Source of the DNA: JBDSSS01 sp963764195
Lineage (GTDB): Bacteria; Actinomycetota; Actinomycetes; Actinomycetales; Dermatophilaceae
DNA: 64,000 nt
Direction: 5' to 3'
Assembly: GCA_963764195.1 (NCBI GenBank)
Contig: CAVXRG010000008.1
Coordinates: 62,001 to 126,000 of the forward strand
Shown piece after piece: positions 35,401 through 43,706 of the stretch. Below the pieces are notes generated by a model. That model did not search any database and was not told the DNA's origin. It saw nothing but the letters and a program-made list of their open reading frames with translations. How positions within the stretch are numbered: position 1 is the first letter of the stretch; every line of letters starts with the position of its first letter. The translations under genes were made by a program, and so were the position numbers.

Positions 35401-37405
35401 CGCGATCTACTCCTCTGCTCTGGCCACGGATGTCGTCAAGCGCCCACCTCCTCGCCGGAAGTGGCAGCCGCGAACAAGGCCCCGACGGCGGCGTTCACCT
35501 CGGTGGCGCGGATCTGACGGCGTCGTTCGACGGGTCGGGGTCGTCCGACCCCGATGGTGCGGTGGCTGCCTATGCGTGGGCCTTCGGGGACGGGGCGACC
35601 TCGACCGGTGGTGAAGCCGGACCACACGTATGCGGCGGGCGGGACGTATCGGTGAAGCTGACGGTGAAGGATGCCGAGGGGCTGGCGCCGCCGGTGACGC
35701 GAAGGCGGTGACGGTCTCGGCGGCTGCGGTGAACGAGGCGAGGACGGCGGCGTTCGCCTCGGTGGCGACGGACCTGACGGCGTCGTTCGACGGGTCGGGG
35801 TCGTCGGACCCCGATGGTGCGGTGGCTGCCTACGCGTGGGCCTTCGGGGACGGGGCGACCTCGACGCTGGTGAAGCCGGACCACACGTATGCGGCGGGCG
35901 GGACGTATCGGTGAAGCTGACGGTGAAGGATGCCGAGGGGCTGGCGTCGCCGGTGACGACGAAGGCGGTGACGGTCGCGGCGGCTGCGGTGAACAAGGCG
36001 CCGACGGCGGCGTTCACCCGGTGGCGACGGACCTGACGGCGTCGTTCGACGGGTCGGGGTCGACCGACCCCGATGGTGCGGTGGCCCTAGCATGGAGGAT
36101 TCGGGGACGGGGCGACCTCGACCCTGGTGAAGCCGGACCACGCGTATGCGGCGGGCGGGACGTATCGGTGAAGCTGACGGTGAAGGATGCCGAGGGGCTG
36201 GCGTCGCCGGTGACGCGAAGGCGGTGACGGTCGGGGCGGCTGCGGTGAACAAGGCGCCGACGGCGTCGTTCACCTCGGTGGCGACGGACCTGACGGCGTC
36301 GTTCGACGGATCGGGGTCCACCGATCCTGAGGGTGCGGTGGCTCCTACGCGTGGGGCTTCGGGGACGGGGCGACCTCGACGCTGGTGAAGCCGGACCACA
36401 CGTATGCGGCGGCCGGGACGTATCGGTGACGCTGACGGTCAAGGACGACAAGGGTCTGGTGTCGCCGGTGACGACGAAGTAGTAGAGGTCTCGGCGGCTG
36501 CGGTGAACCAGGCGCCGGTGGCGTCGTTCACCTCGGTGGCGACGGACCTGGCGGTGGCGTTCGACGGGTTGGGGTCGACCGATGCTGATGGCACGGTGGC
36601 TTCCTATGCGTGGGGCTTCGGGGACGGTTCGACCTCGACCCTGCAGAAGCCGGGCCACACGTATGCGGCGGCCGGGACGTACTCGGTGACGCTGACGGTC
36701 AAGGACGACAAGGGTCTGGCGTCGGCGGTGACGACGAAGTCGGTGACGGTACCGGCGACAGCTGCTTTCGCAAGCGATAGTTTCACGCGCACCTCGAGCT
36801 CCTCCTGGGGCACTGCCGTGGTGGGCGGTCCGTGGACGCACTGGGGTGGTAACGCCGCCCTTACCGTCGACGGGAGTCAGGGCCTGATCAACATCGCCCA
36901 GCCGGGGTGGGCGGCCCGTGCCCAGCTGCAGTCGGTCTCGGAACTCAACACCGAAATCAAGGCGAGCATCGCCCTCGACAAGATCGCTGGCGGCGGGGGA
37001 ACATATGTGTCGATAACCGGCCGCACGGGAGGTTTCAGCAGCGAGTACCGTGCCAAGGTATGGGTCAAGGCGGACGGATCGGTAAACCTCAGTACAGTCG
37101 CCATGCAGTCCAGTGAGAAGACGTTGAAGTCAATCAACGTCAGTGGGTTGACTGTCGCGGCCAACGAGAAACTATGGGTGCGCATGCAGGTCGAAGGGAC
37201 GGGTTCCAGCTCCTTGAAGGCGAAAGTCTGGAAGGACGGTACGGCGGAGCCAGCCGGTTGGATCATTACGTCGTCCGATGCCACGCCCGAGCTTCAAGAT
37301 GCCGGCGGTGTGGGCATCGCGATTACGCTCAGTGGTTCTGCCACCGGTGCCTCACGCGTCAGTATCGACGACTTCTGGGCTGGACCGCTCGGGAGCGCGC
37401 CCTGA
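32445..37405 (+). CDS. Giant secreted propeller-FN3-LamG-PKD surface protein, many frameshifts
   Basis: An ATG at 32445 opens a signal peptide (STAAALGLLLGIGGFVAVPS-AQA). In order, across several frames, come: beta-propeller-like repeats (DGVVWKQVIVGNTVYVAGNF, IAASPDGKRLYAVGPF, WIEDCHGDTYSVYPVDG) to about 33.85 kb; an FN3-like domain (DDRALTYKLYRDSEAT) to 34.1 kb; two LamG-type domains each starting with WRLGE (34.17 and 34.86 kb); five PKD repeats (35.47-36.76 kb); and a 200-residue C-terminal module (DSFTRTSSSSWGTAVVGG...). The order matches a known actinobacterial PKD-domain protein family. The length, about 1,650 codons, is not a multiple of three; at least ten single-base indels are needed. 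The last 1 kb is intact. It is probably exported and binds cell-surface glycan. Confidence 0.75.
35472..36755 (+). repeat. Five tandem PKD-domain repeats, about 258 bp each
   Basis: Units begin near 35472, 35730, 35989, 36246 and 36505, with periods of 257-259 bp (about 86 residues). Units 1-4 are nearly identical in DNA; unit 5 is more diverged. Each encodes the PKD pattern AFDGSGSxDxDG...YAWxFGDGxxST...HTYAAxGTY. The same base is missing in TAT(T)CGGTG in the first four units. Confidence 0.8.
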
Positions 37406-37443
37406 ACCGCCCCGTAGGGCCCCCTGGATCCGTTTCCGGCAAA

Positions 37444-38739
37444 ATGTCAGCCCAAGATCGCCGGCGCGGATCCAGGGACCGCGCCGTGGCCGCCATCGCG
37501 GTGGCGGTGGTTGCGGCCCAACTGGACCTGGCTGGTGGGTTGACTGCAGGCTTTGTTGTCGCGGTCGCGATGTCGCCGCTGTGGCTACCGCAGATCCGAC
37601 CCTTTCATGGGCTCACGCCACTGATCCTCGTCTTCGCCATCGCCACATCCAGCGGCCTGTGGCTCACAGCCCTGGCGGCCGGTGATCATGTGGTGACCAG
37701 TCGGCACCTCATCGAGGCTGTGGTGGTTGTCCTGACCATCATGGGCGGGGTCGGAGTCCTCGTCTGGGCACGCAGCCTTTGGGAGACCTGGCAGGTGGGT
37801 CTCTTCTTCGGGATCGGCTCGCTTGCAGCGATCTCGACCGGTGGCAACTTTGCGGCGAACCCATGGCGTTTCGGCTTCTCCCTCTCGGTCATCCTCATCG
37901 TCTTGTCTCTCGCTGCCGGGAGCCGCCGGCGAGGGTTGGAATTCGTCCTGTGCCTCATACTCGTGGCTGCGACGGCGCTCTCCGGCGGACGGTCGAGGAC
38001 TGGCATCATGCTCCTCGTCGCACTGTTGCTCCTGTGGCAGATGTGGCGACCCGCGCGTCGCAGCGCTGCGTCGGCGCTACGCGTAGTCCTGGTCGCGGGA
38101 TCGTTCGGTCTCGCCATCCTCCAGTTCGGACAGGCCTTGGTTCTTGAGGGATTCCTCGGTGAGTCGGCGGCTGAGCGCACACAGATGCAGATCGCTCAGT
38201 CCGGTTCGCTGCTCTTGGGCGGCCGACCGGAGGTGGCGGCCACCATCGCCCTCATGCGAGACCACTTCACCGGTTACGGCTTCGGTGTCCAGCCGGGTTA
38301 TGGTGACGTGCTCGTCGCGAAGGCGGGGCTCCGAGCCGTCAACTACGATCCCGACAACCTCTATGTCGACGACTACATGTTCGGCACCACGTTCGAGCTG
38401 CACTCGGTCATCGGGGACATGTGGGCATGGATGGGTCTGCCGGGCCTTCTGGCGGCGGTCTCCGTTGTCGCCCTGGTCCTTTTCGGCATCGTCAGGCGAG
38501 TGGTGCGTCGAGAGGCCCCGGGCTTCGTGCTCTTCGCCGCAATATCAATGCTCTGGAATGTCTGCTTCAGCCCGCTCAGCTCGTCCGTCCCACTCATGAT
38601 CGTCGCCTTGGCGCTGTTGCCCTATGAGAAAATGGCGTCCACTCGAGTTCACCCTGCGACCTCTGAGGGTGACGTGTCACTCACCTACGGCGCGTTGGTG
38701 CCCCGTGGCGGTACGTCGAACATGGAGGTCGTGACGTGA
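37444..38739 (+). CDS. O-antigen polymerase/ligase-like membrane protein (second Wzy candidate)
   Basis: The 431-residue protein has about ten hydrophobic helices, with LVAATALSGGRSRTGIMLLVALLLLW, a long outside loop containing RDHFTGYGFGVQPGYGD and DNLYVDDYMFGTTFELHSVIGDMWAWMGLPG, and a final pair of helices. The loop with Arg, Gly and His residues is typical of Wzy_C-like enzymes. Start 37444 (MSAQDRRRG) is the first ATG after the PKD gene, 38 bases on. Its stop overlaps the acyltransferase GTG. Similarity to the Wzy gene at 25.7 kb is only architectural. Confidence 0.78.
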   Translation: MSAQDRRRGSRDRAVAAIAVAVVAAQLDLAGGLTAGFVVAVAMSPLWLPQIRPFHGLTPLILVFAIATSSGLWLTALAAGDHVVTSRHLIEAVVVVLTIMGGVGVLVWARSLWETWQVGLFFGIGSLAAISTGGNFAANPWRFGFSLSVILIVLSLAAGSRRRGLEFVLCLILVAATALSGGRSRTGIMLLVALLLLWQMWRPARRSAASALRVVLVAGSFGLAILQFGQALVLEGFLGESAAERTQMQIAQSGSLLLGGRPEVAATIALMRDHFTGYGFGVQPGYGDVLVAKAGLRAVNYDPDNLYVDDYMFGTTFELHSVIGDMWAWMGLPGLLAAVSVVALVLFGIVRRVVRREAPGFVLFAAISMLWNVCFSPLSSSVPLMIVALALLPYEKMASTRVHPATSEGDVSLTYGALVPRGGTSNMEVVT

Positions 38740-39794
38740 GTGCCGATGTGAGTCGCAGCAGGGTGAGTTGGGTCGATACCGGACGGGGCCTAGCGATCAT
38801 GCTGGTCGTCCTCTATCACTCGGCCAACTGGTTCGCCGTGCCAGCGTGGCAGTCGGCAAACTCCACGGTATCCACGCTCCGGATGCCGCTGTTCTTCGCG
38901 ATCTCAGGGATGTTCGCCGGAAAGTGGCTGGTGGCGTCCTGGGCTGATCTGTGGCGGGTGAAGATCTCGCTTTTCACGTGGGTCGTGCTGATATGGTCCG
39001 GGATCGGAGTCGTGGCATTGAGTTTGGGATTGCGCATGCAGGGCGTCCCCTACGGTGTGAGGTCCGCGGTCAGAAACTACTTGATGACGCCGTTCCGGCC
39101 CCAACTCGAACTGTGGTTCCTCTGGGCGCTTGCCCTGTTCTTCCTTGCGGCGAAGCTGCTACGCCGGGCTCCGTCGTCCGCGGTTCTGCTTGGTGCTGCC
39201 GCTGCATCTGCGGTCGCCTTGTCCGGCGTCGACCTGGGAAACACTGGGTGGAACGGCGCCTTGCGCTACTTCTTCTTCTTCCTCGTTGGACTGTTCTTTC
39301 GTAGCGAGCTGCTCCGCTGGGGGGCGCATGAGCGATCGAGATCACACGCGTTGGTTCTCATCGCCTGGGCAGCCGTGTCCCTGTCCGCTTCGATCTACGG
39401 CTTGTGGTCGGTTCCACTCGTCTATTACGCAAACTGCCTGCTTGGTCTGCTCGCGGGCATTTCCCTGAGCCGCGCCCTCTCCTCGATCGAATGGATCAAG
39501 GTACTCGGCAGGCAGACGCTTCCCGTCTACATTGCGCACACCCCAATAGTCCTGGTTCTTGCCTTCGCGAGCTGGTCGGTCTTCGCGGATCCGAGCCCCG
39601 GGGGCTGGGGTGTGGTGCTCGTGCCTCTTGCGGCGGCCTGCGCCGTCCTCCTGTCGCTGCGTCTGCACCGTGCGGTGAGCGGGTCGCGGGTGACGTGGTT
39701 GTACGAACCGCCCCGCTGGTACAGCCAGGTCGCGGCGCGACTGGTGCCGGTGCGCAGGCGTGGTGGCGCGCGGGTCAGCGGCGCATCGGACTGA
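38736..39794 (+). CDS. Acyltransferase 3 family (OafA/YrhL-like) membrane acyltransferase
   Basis: The 352-residue protein has about ten helices and the family opening WVDTGRGLAIMLVVLYHSANW, with the conserved His, then RMPLFFAISGMFAG, ELWFLWALALFFLA and LGRQTLPVYIAHTP near the end. These enzymes O-acetylate or O-succinylate surface glycans from the membrane. GTG 38736 overlaps the Wzy stop (GTGA). It probably decorates the EPS made by this locus. Confidence 0.88.
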   Translation: MSADVSRSRVSWVDTGRGLAIMLVVLYHSANWFAVPAWQSANSTVSTLRMPLFFAISGMFAGKWLVASWADLWRVKISLFTWVVLIWSGIGVVALSLGLRMQGVPYGVRSAVRNYLMTPFRPQLELWFLWALALFFLAAKLLRRAPSSAVLLGAAAASAVALSGVDLGNTGWNGALRYFFFFLVGLFFRSELLRWGAHERSRSHALVLIAWAAVSLSASIYGLWSVPLVYYANCLLGLLAGISLSRALSSIEWIKVLGRQTLPVYIAHTPIVLVLAFASWSVFADPSPGGWGVVLVPLAAACAVLLSLRLHRAVSGSRVTWLYEPPRWYSQVAARLVPVRRRGGARVSGASD

Positions 39795-40071
39795 CTCTTC
39801 CTCGGTCGCCGCCGCGCGAGTAGCGGACCGTGCGCCGCGGTGGGGCGATTCATACCTTTGAAGGCGGTATCACCCGCCCGGTAGATCGAACTGCGGACTT
39901 TGTCCGATGCTAAGTCGTTCGTAACCCTGGCTTGTGGCTATGGTGCAGGCGGCGACACCGAGGCCCCACCCCCGGCTCAGTGTCCCAGATGTCCCCAATC
40001 TGAAGCCCTGCCGAGAGAGGCGCGTGTCGCTCACTGATGCGCTCGCTCTTGCCTGTCCCCCAGGAGTGGTC

Positions 40072-42528
40072 ATGACCACCACCACCTCGCAACGCCTGCG
40101 ACCCCGCCGCATTCTCGCCCTCGGCATCACCTCGGCACTCGCCGCCACGGTTCACGGGGGCGGGACTGCACCCCGTGCCGACGCTGAGGTCGTCCCTGCC
40201 CCGGCTGTAGCCGCCGACACCTTTTCTCGCTCCGTGACGGGCGGCTGGGGGACGGCCAGTTCCGGTGGTGTCTGGGCCACGTCCTCCACCTCGACCTCCG
40301 CAGTCAACGCCGGCAGTGCGCGGGTCAGCCTGACCGGCGGCAAGGGCGTCGTCCACTCACTTCCCGTTAGCGTGGCGGATGCCCGGGCGACCCTGACCGC
40401 TCAGGTTGATCGGCTTCCCACCACTGGCAACGGAATAACCACAGACCTTGGGCTGCGGTCGACAAGAATCGGAAGCTACTCTGCGGCGCTCCGAGTCGGT
40501 CGGGGAGGTCGGGTCAGCCTCGGACTGGTACGACAGCGATCCGGTCAGCCGGACACGATTCTCGCGGGTGAGATCCTGCTTCCAACGCGTGCTGTGGCTG
40601 GATCCTCGTATGTCGTGCAGGTCGAGGTGAGCGGGACGTCCCCGGCTCGGATCATCGCTCGCGCATGGCCACAAGGCGGCCTCATCCCCTCGTGGCAGCT
40701 CATCCGGAACGACTACAGCGCCGCGCGACTGACGTCCGCGGGTGGATTGCGGGTGCGCACCTATCTGTCAGCCTCCACGTCCCCGATGGCGGTTCGCTAC
40801 GACGACCTGAGACTGCAGCGGGTGGCCGGAGGGGTCACCCCTACGGTGGCGCCGCCCCCGCCCCCCACTGTGACTCAGCCCCCTCCCGCCGCCGCTTTCC
40901 CGACCGCGGGCACAGGTTCGTCGCCTGTCGGGTCAACCCTCTACCCGGTCCCGAGTGGAGCGGTCTTCGTCGCCGCGAAAAACTCTCGCAGCGGTGCGGG
41001 CACCCGGACGAGCCCTTACGGGAGTCTGGCGTACGCACTGGAGCGAGCCCCGTCAGGGTCGACGGTGGTGCTGCGTGGCGGTCGCTACCACGAGACGGCG
41101 AGCGTGCCCTTCCACCGTAGGCTGACGATCCAGTCCTACCCGGGCGAGGCTGTTTGGCTGGACGGCAGCTCTCGCGTCTCGGGCTGGGTGAAGTCGGGCT
41201 CGACCTGGGTCGTCACCGGGTGGAACCACATCTTCGATCACCGCGTGTCGCACACCAAGGGCGTGGACGAGTCCCGACGGTTCATCGACCCGGCCTACCC
41301 GCTGGCAGGACACCCAGACCAAGTCTGGGTCGGAGGCGTGAAGTTGAAGCAGGTGGGTTCTGCCAACAAGGTCGTGGCCGGAACCTTCTTCGTCGACGAG
41401 GGTGCGCGTCGTCTCGTCGTCGGCACTGACCCGACCGGGAAGACCGTGGAGGCAAGCACGCTCCAACAGGGACTCGTCATTCAGGGTGCAGGCACCACCG
41501 TTCGCGGCATCGGCGTCCGGCGTTATGCGAACACCTTCTGGATGGGTGGCGCCATCAGCGCGCAGGTCGACGGGATCACCCTGGAGAACGTCGTCTCGGT
41601 CGACAACGCCACCATCGGTCTCAACGGGTGGGGCAAGAGCATGCGCTTCAACCGGGTCACCCTGAGCGGTAACGGCGTGATGGGTCTGGGCCTGAACAAG
41701 GCCAACGGTCTGGTCCTGTCCCAATCGCTCATCAGCTCCAACAACCTCGAGCGCTTTAAGGAGGCCCCCGTCTCGGGCGGCGCGAAGATCACCGCGTCTC
41801 GTGACGTCGTTATCAAGAACAATATCTTCGAGCGGAACACCACGGCCGGGCTCTGGTTCGACGTCTCGGCTTACAACCTGACGTTGACCGGCAACCGCGT
41901 CAATGACAACGGGGGCACTGGCATCGCGCTTGAGCTCACTTCCAAGGTCATCGTGGCCAACAATTACCTCGTCAACAACGGCAAGGCCGGGGTGGAGGTC
42001 GGAGACACGAACAACGTGGCCGTGTGGAACAACACGTTCTCGGGCAACAAGCTCTACACGTTGCGCGTCGTCCAAGACTCTCGTCGCAGCACAGACCCGG
42101 TCATCAACTACGTCGTTCGGGATATCTCCTACCGCAACAACGTGCTCGCCTACGGCACCGGTGGTTGCCCGCTGCTCGTGCATGACATGGAGAAGCGCGT
42201 CACCGGTCAGACCATGCGAGTGACGTTGCAGTCCAACGCCTACCACCGAGCCGGTTCCACGTCCCCGGCGAACCTGGCCTGTTGGGCCAACGGCCCATCG
42301 GGCCTGAAGAGCTTCAAGACGCTGTCGACGTTCAGGTCGGACACGGGCAACGGCCTCGCGTCAACGCTCAGTGAGGGCGCGCCCATCCTGACGACCAAGT
42401 TCCAGCTGACTACCGCTGCTGCGGCCAAGACGTCCGGGGTGGCCTTGCCGATGCCCAGCAATGTCGCGTCAGCCGTCGGTGTCGCGGCAGGCACGAAGAA
42501 GATGGGAGCGCTCACGGCCATGCGCTGA
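40072..42528 (+). CDS. Secreted right-handed parallel beta-helix protein with N-terminal glycan-binding-like module
   Basis: The 818-residue protein has a twin-arginine-like basic start and hydrophobic stretch (RRILALGITSALAATVHG), a 200-residue module (DTFSRSVTGGWGTASSGG...) and a Pro-rich linker (PPPPPTVTQPPPAA). A beta-helix follows from about residue 300, with VFVAAKNSRSGAGTRTSPYGSL and repeated N-rich coils (VIKNNIFERNTTAGLWF, LTLTGNRVNDNGGTGIAL, VIVANNYLVNNGKAGVEV). Such folds include pectate-lyase-like polysaccharide lyases, epimerases and phage-type depolymerases; the active residues cannot be assigned. ATG 40072 has AGGAG 7 bases upstream. The gene has no frameshift. Confidence 0.83.
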   Translation: MTTTTSQRLRPRRILALGITSALAATVHGGGTAPRADAEVVPAPAVAADTFSRSVTGGWGTASSGGVWATSSTSTSAVNAGSARVSLTGGKGVVHSLPVSVADARATLTAQVDRLPTTGNGITTDLGLRSTRIGSYSAALRVGRGGRVSLGLVRQRSGQPDTILAGEILLPTRAVAGSSYVVQVEVSGTSPARIIARAWPQGGLIPSWQLIRNDYSAARLTSAGGLRVRTYLSASTSPMAVRYDDLRLQRVAGGVTPTVAPPPPPTVTQPPPAAAFPTAGTGSSPVGSTLYPVPSGAVFVAAKNSRSGAGTRTSPYGSLAYALERAPSGSTVVLRGGRYHETASVPFHRRLTIQSYPGEAVWLDGSSRVSGWVKSGSTWVVTGWNHIFDHRVSHTKGVDESRRFIDPAYPLAGHPDQVWVGGVKLKQVGSANKVVAGTFFVDEGARRLVVGTDPTGKTVEASTLQQGLVIQGAGTTVRGIGVRRYANTFWMGGAISAQVDGITLENVVSVDNATIGLNGWGKSMRFNRVTLSGNGVMGLGLNKANGLVLSQSLISSNNLERFKEAPVSGGAKITASRDVVIKNNIFERNTTAGLWFDVSAYNLTLTGNRVNDNGGTGIALELTSKVIVANNYLVNNGKAGVEVGDTNNVAVWNNTFSGNKLYTLRVVQDSRRSTDPVINYVVRDISYRNNVLAYGTGGCPLLVHDMEKRVTGQTMRVTLQSNAYHRAGSTSPANLACWANGPSGLKSFKTLSTFRSDTGNGLASTLSEGAPILTTKFQLTTAAAAKTSGVALPMPSNVASAVGVAAGTKKMGALTAMR

Positions 42529-42542
42529 GAAGCTACGGGCGC

Positions 42543-42574
42543 AGGGTCCCCTCATGGCGGAACGGGGGGACCCT
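42543..42574. terminator. Bidirectional terminator between the beta-helix and GT genes
   Basis: AGGGTCCCC (42543-42551) pairs perfectly with GGGGACCCT (42566-42574) around a 14-base loop. It sits 14 bases after the beta-helix stop and 46 bases past the stop of the convergent minus-strand glycosyltransferase. Confidence 0.65.
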
Positions 42575-42620
42575 CGGCTCTGAAGGGCGGGGGCGACTTC
42601 GATCCGTCGGGCCGACGATG

Positions 42621-43706
42621 TCAGGGGGCGAACATCCTGGCGTCAGCCTCGAGCCGGCCGTCGCGGGCCGGCAGCGTGCGGATGACCGCCTGCGGGTCTT
42701 GAGGATGGCGCAATGCCGAGACGATTTCGGCAGCAAGGAGTGTCGAGACGAGGTGGGCCGGCACCGTGTGGTGTCCATGCCTCTTCAACCAGGTTGCGAT
42801 GCCGGTCTCCTCGGTGGTGACCACCGTGCAGCCGTGGGCGAGGCCCTCCACGAGAGGGAGCCCAACCTGCTCTCGCCACCCTGGCGCCGGTTGCGACGGC
42901 AGCACGACGACGGCCGCCCGCCTGAGCTGCTCGTGAACAACGACGCGGGGTGGGTCGATGAAGAGCTCCACCCGATCGTCCCCGTCCGCGAGCGAGCGGG
43001 CCTGCTCGAGCAGGGCGCCCCGCCCGACGATGGCCAGCCGCGCATCGGGCAGGTCAGCTCGAACCCTCGGCCACGCAGCAGCCACGGCGTCGAAGCCCTT
43101 TCGCGCCGAGAGGTCTCCCAGGAACAAGAGCCGTCGGCCGTCGGTCTCGTCATCGGCGCGGCAGGAGCAGGCGGTGGGCAGGGCTGGAACCGTCATCGTC
43201 GACGTGCGTCTCCCCGGTGGGCCGAAGGAGGAACGGTAGGCGTCCCGAGCCGTGTCGGTGCCGAATACGACCCGGTCGCACCGCCTCCACACGCGGGGGG
43301 CCAGGGCCTCGTCAAGCATTCGACCGAGTCGCGCCTTGCCGCCGGGGCGTGGCAGATCCCGGATTCGAACGTTTCCGATCGCATACGCCACCACCGCCGT
43401 GCGGTGGCGGCGGAGGACGTCCGACACCCTGACTGCTGTCAACGCGAGCGCGGTGCGCCGGACCGTCTCGAGGGCGATCGGCTCGTTGATCTCGACGGCG
43501 TCGTAGGCCCGGCTGAGGAGGATCCTGGCGAGTCGCCAATCGCTCGCCTGCTCGAGACCAGCCCGTTCAGCCACCGACGTGGCCAGCGCCTCGTCGAAGT
43601 CATATCGTGTCTGACCATAGATGAGGTCAGCCGGATCCAGCTCGAGGGCTCGCTCGAGGTGGGCGGAACGAACCGTGTGGTAGAGCCGCGCTCGCGCCAC
43701 GATCAC
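42621..43706 (-). CDS. Glycosyltransferase, GT4-like
   Basis: The 361-residue GT-B protein has an N-terminal domain (DADLIYGQTRYDFDEAL-like ADLIYGQTRYDFDEAL, YDAVEINEPIALETV), then RLLFLGDLSARKGFDAVAAAW, LAIVGRGALLEQA and GLPLVEGLAHGCTVVTTEETGIA, the donor-binding E-x7-E-type region. It starts at GTG 43706, overlapping the Wzc stop (GTGA), so it is coupled to the kinase gene. It is probably one step in repeat-unit assembly. Confidence 0.84.
   Translation of the reverse strand: MIVARARLYHTVRSAHLERALELDPADLIYGQTRYDFDEALATSVAERAGLEQASDWRLARILLSRAYDAVEINEPIALETVRRTALALTAVRVSDVLRRHRTAVVAYAIGNVRIRDLPRPGGKARLGRMLDEALAPRVWRRCDRVVFGTDTARDAYRSSFGPPGRRTSTMTVPALPTACSCRADDETDGRRLLFLGDLSARKGFDAVAAAWPRVRADLPDARLAIVGRGALLEQARSLADGDDRVELFIDPPRVVVHEQLRRAAVVVLPSQPAPGWREQVGLPLVEGLAHGCTVVTTEETGIATWLKRHGHHTVPAHLVSTLLAAEIVSALRHPQDPQAVIRTLPARDGRLEADARMFAP

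Noticed and set aside
35472..36755. Regular approximately 258-bp repeats suggesting a CRISPR or satellite array
   Set aside because: Unit length and coding pattern are those of PKD domains; no short repeat/spacer structure is present.
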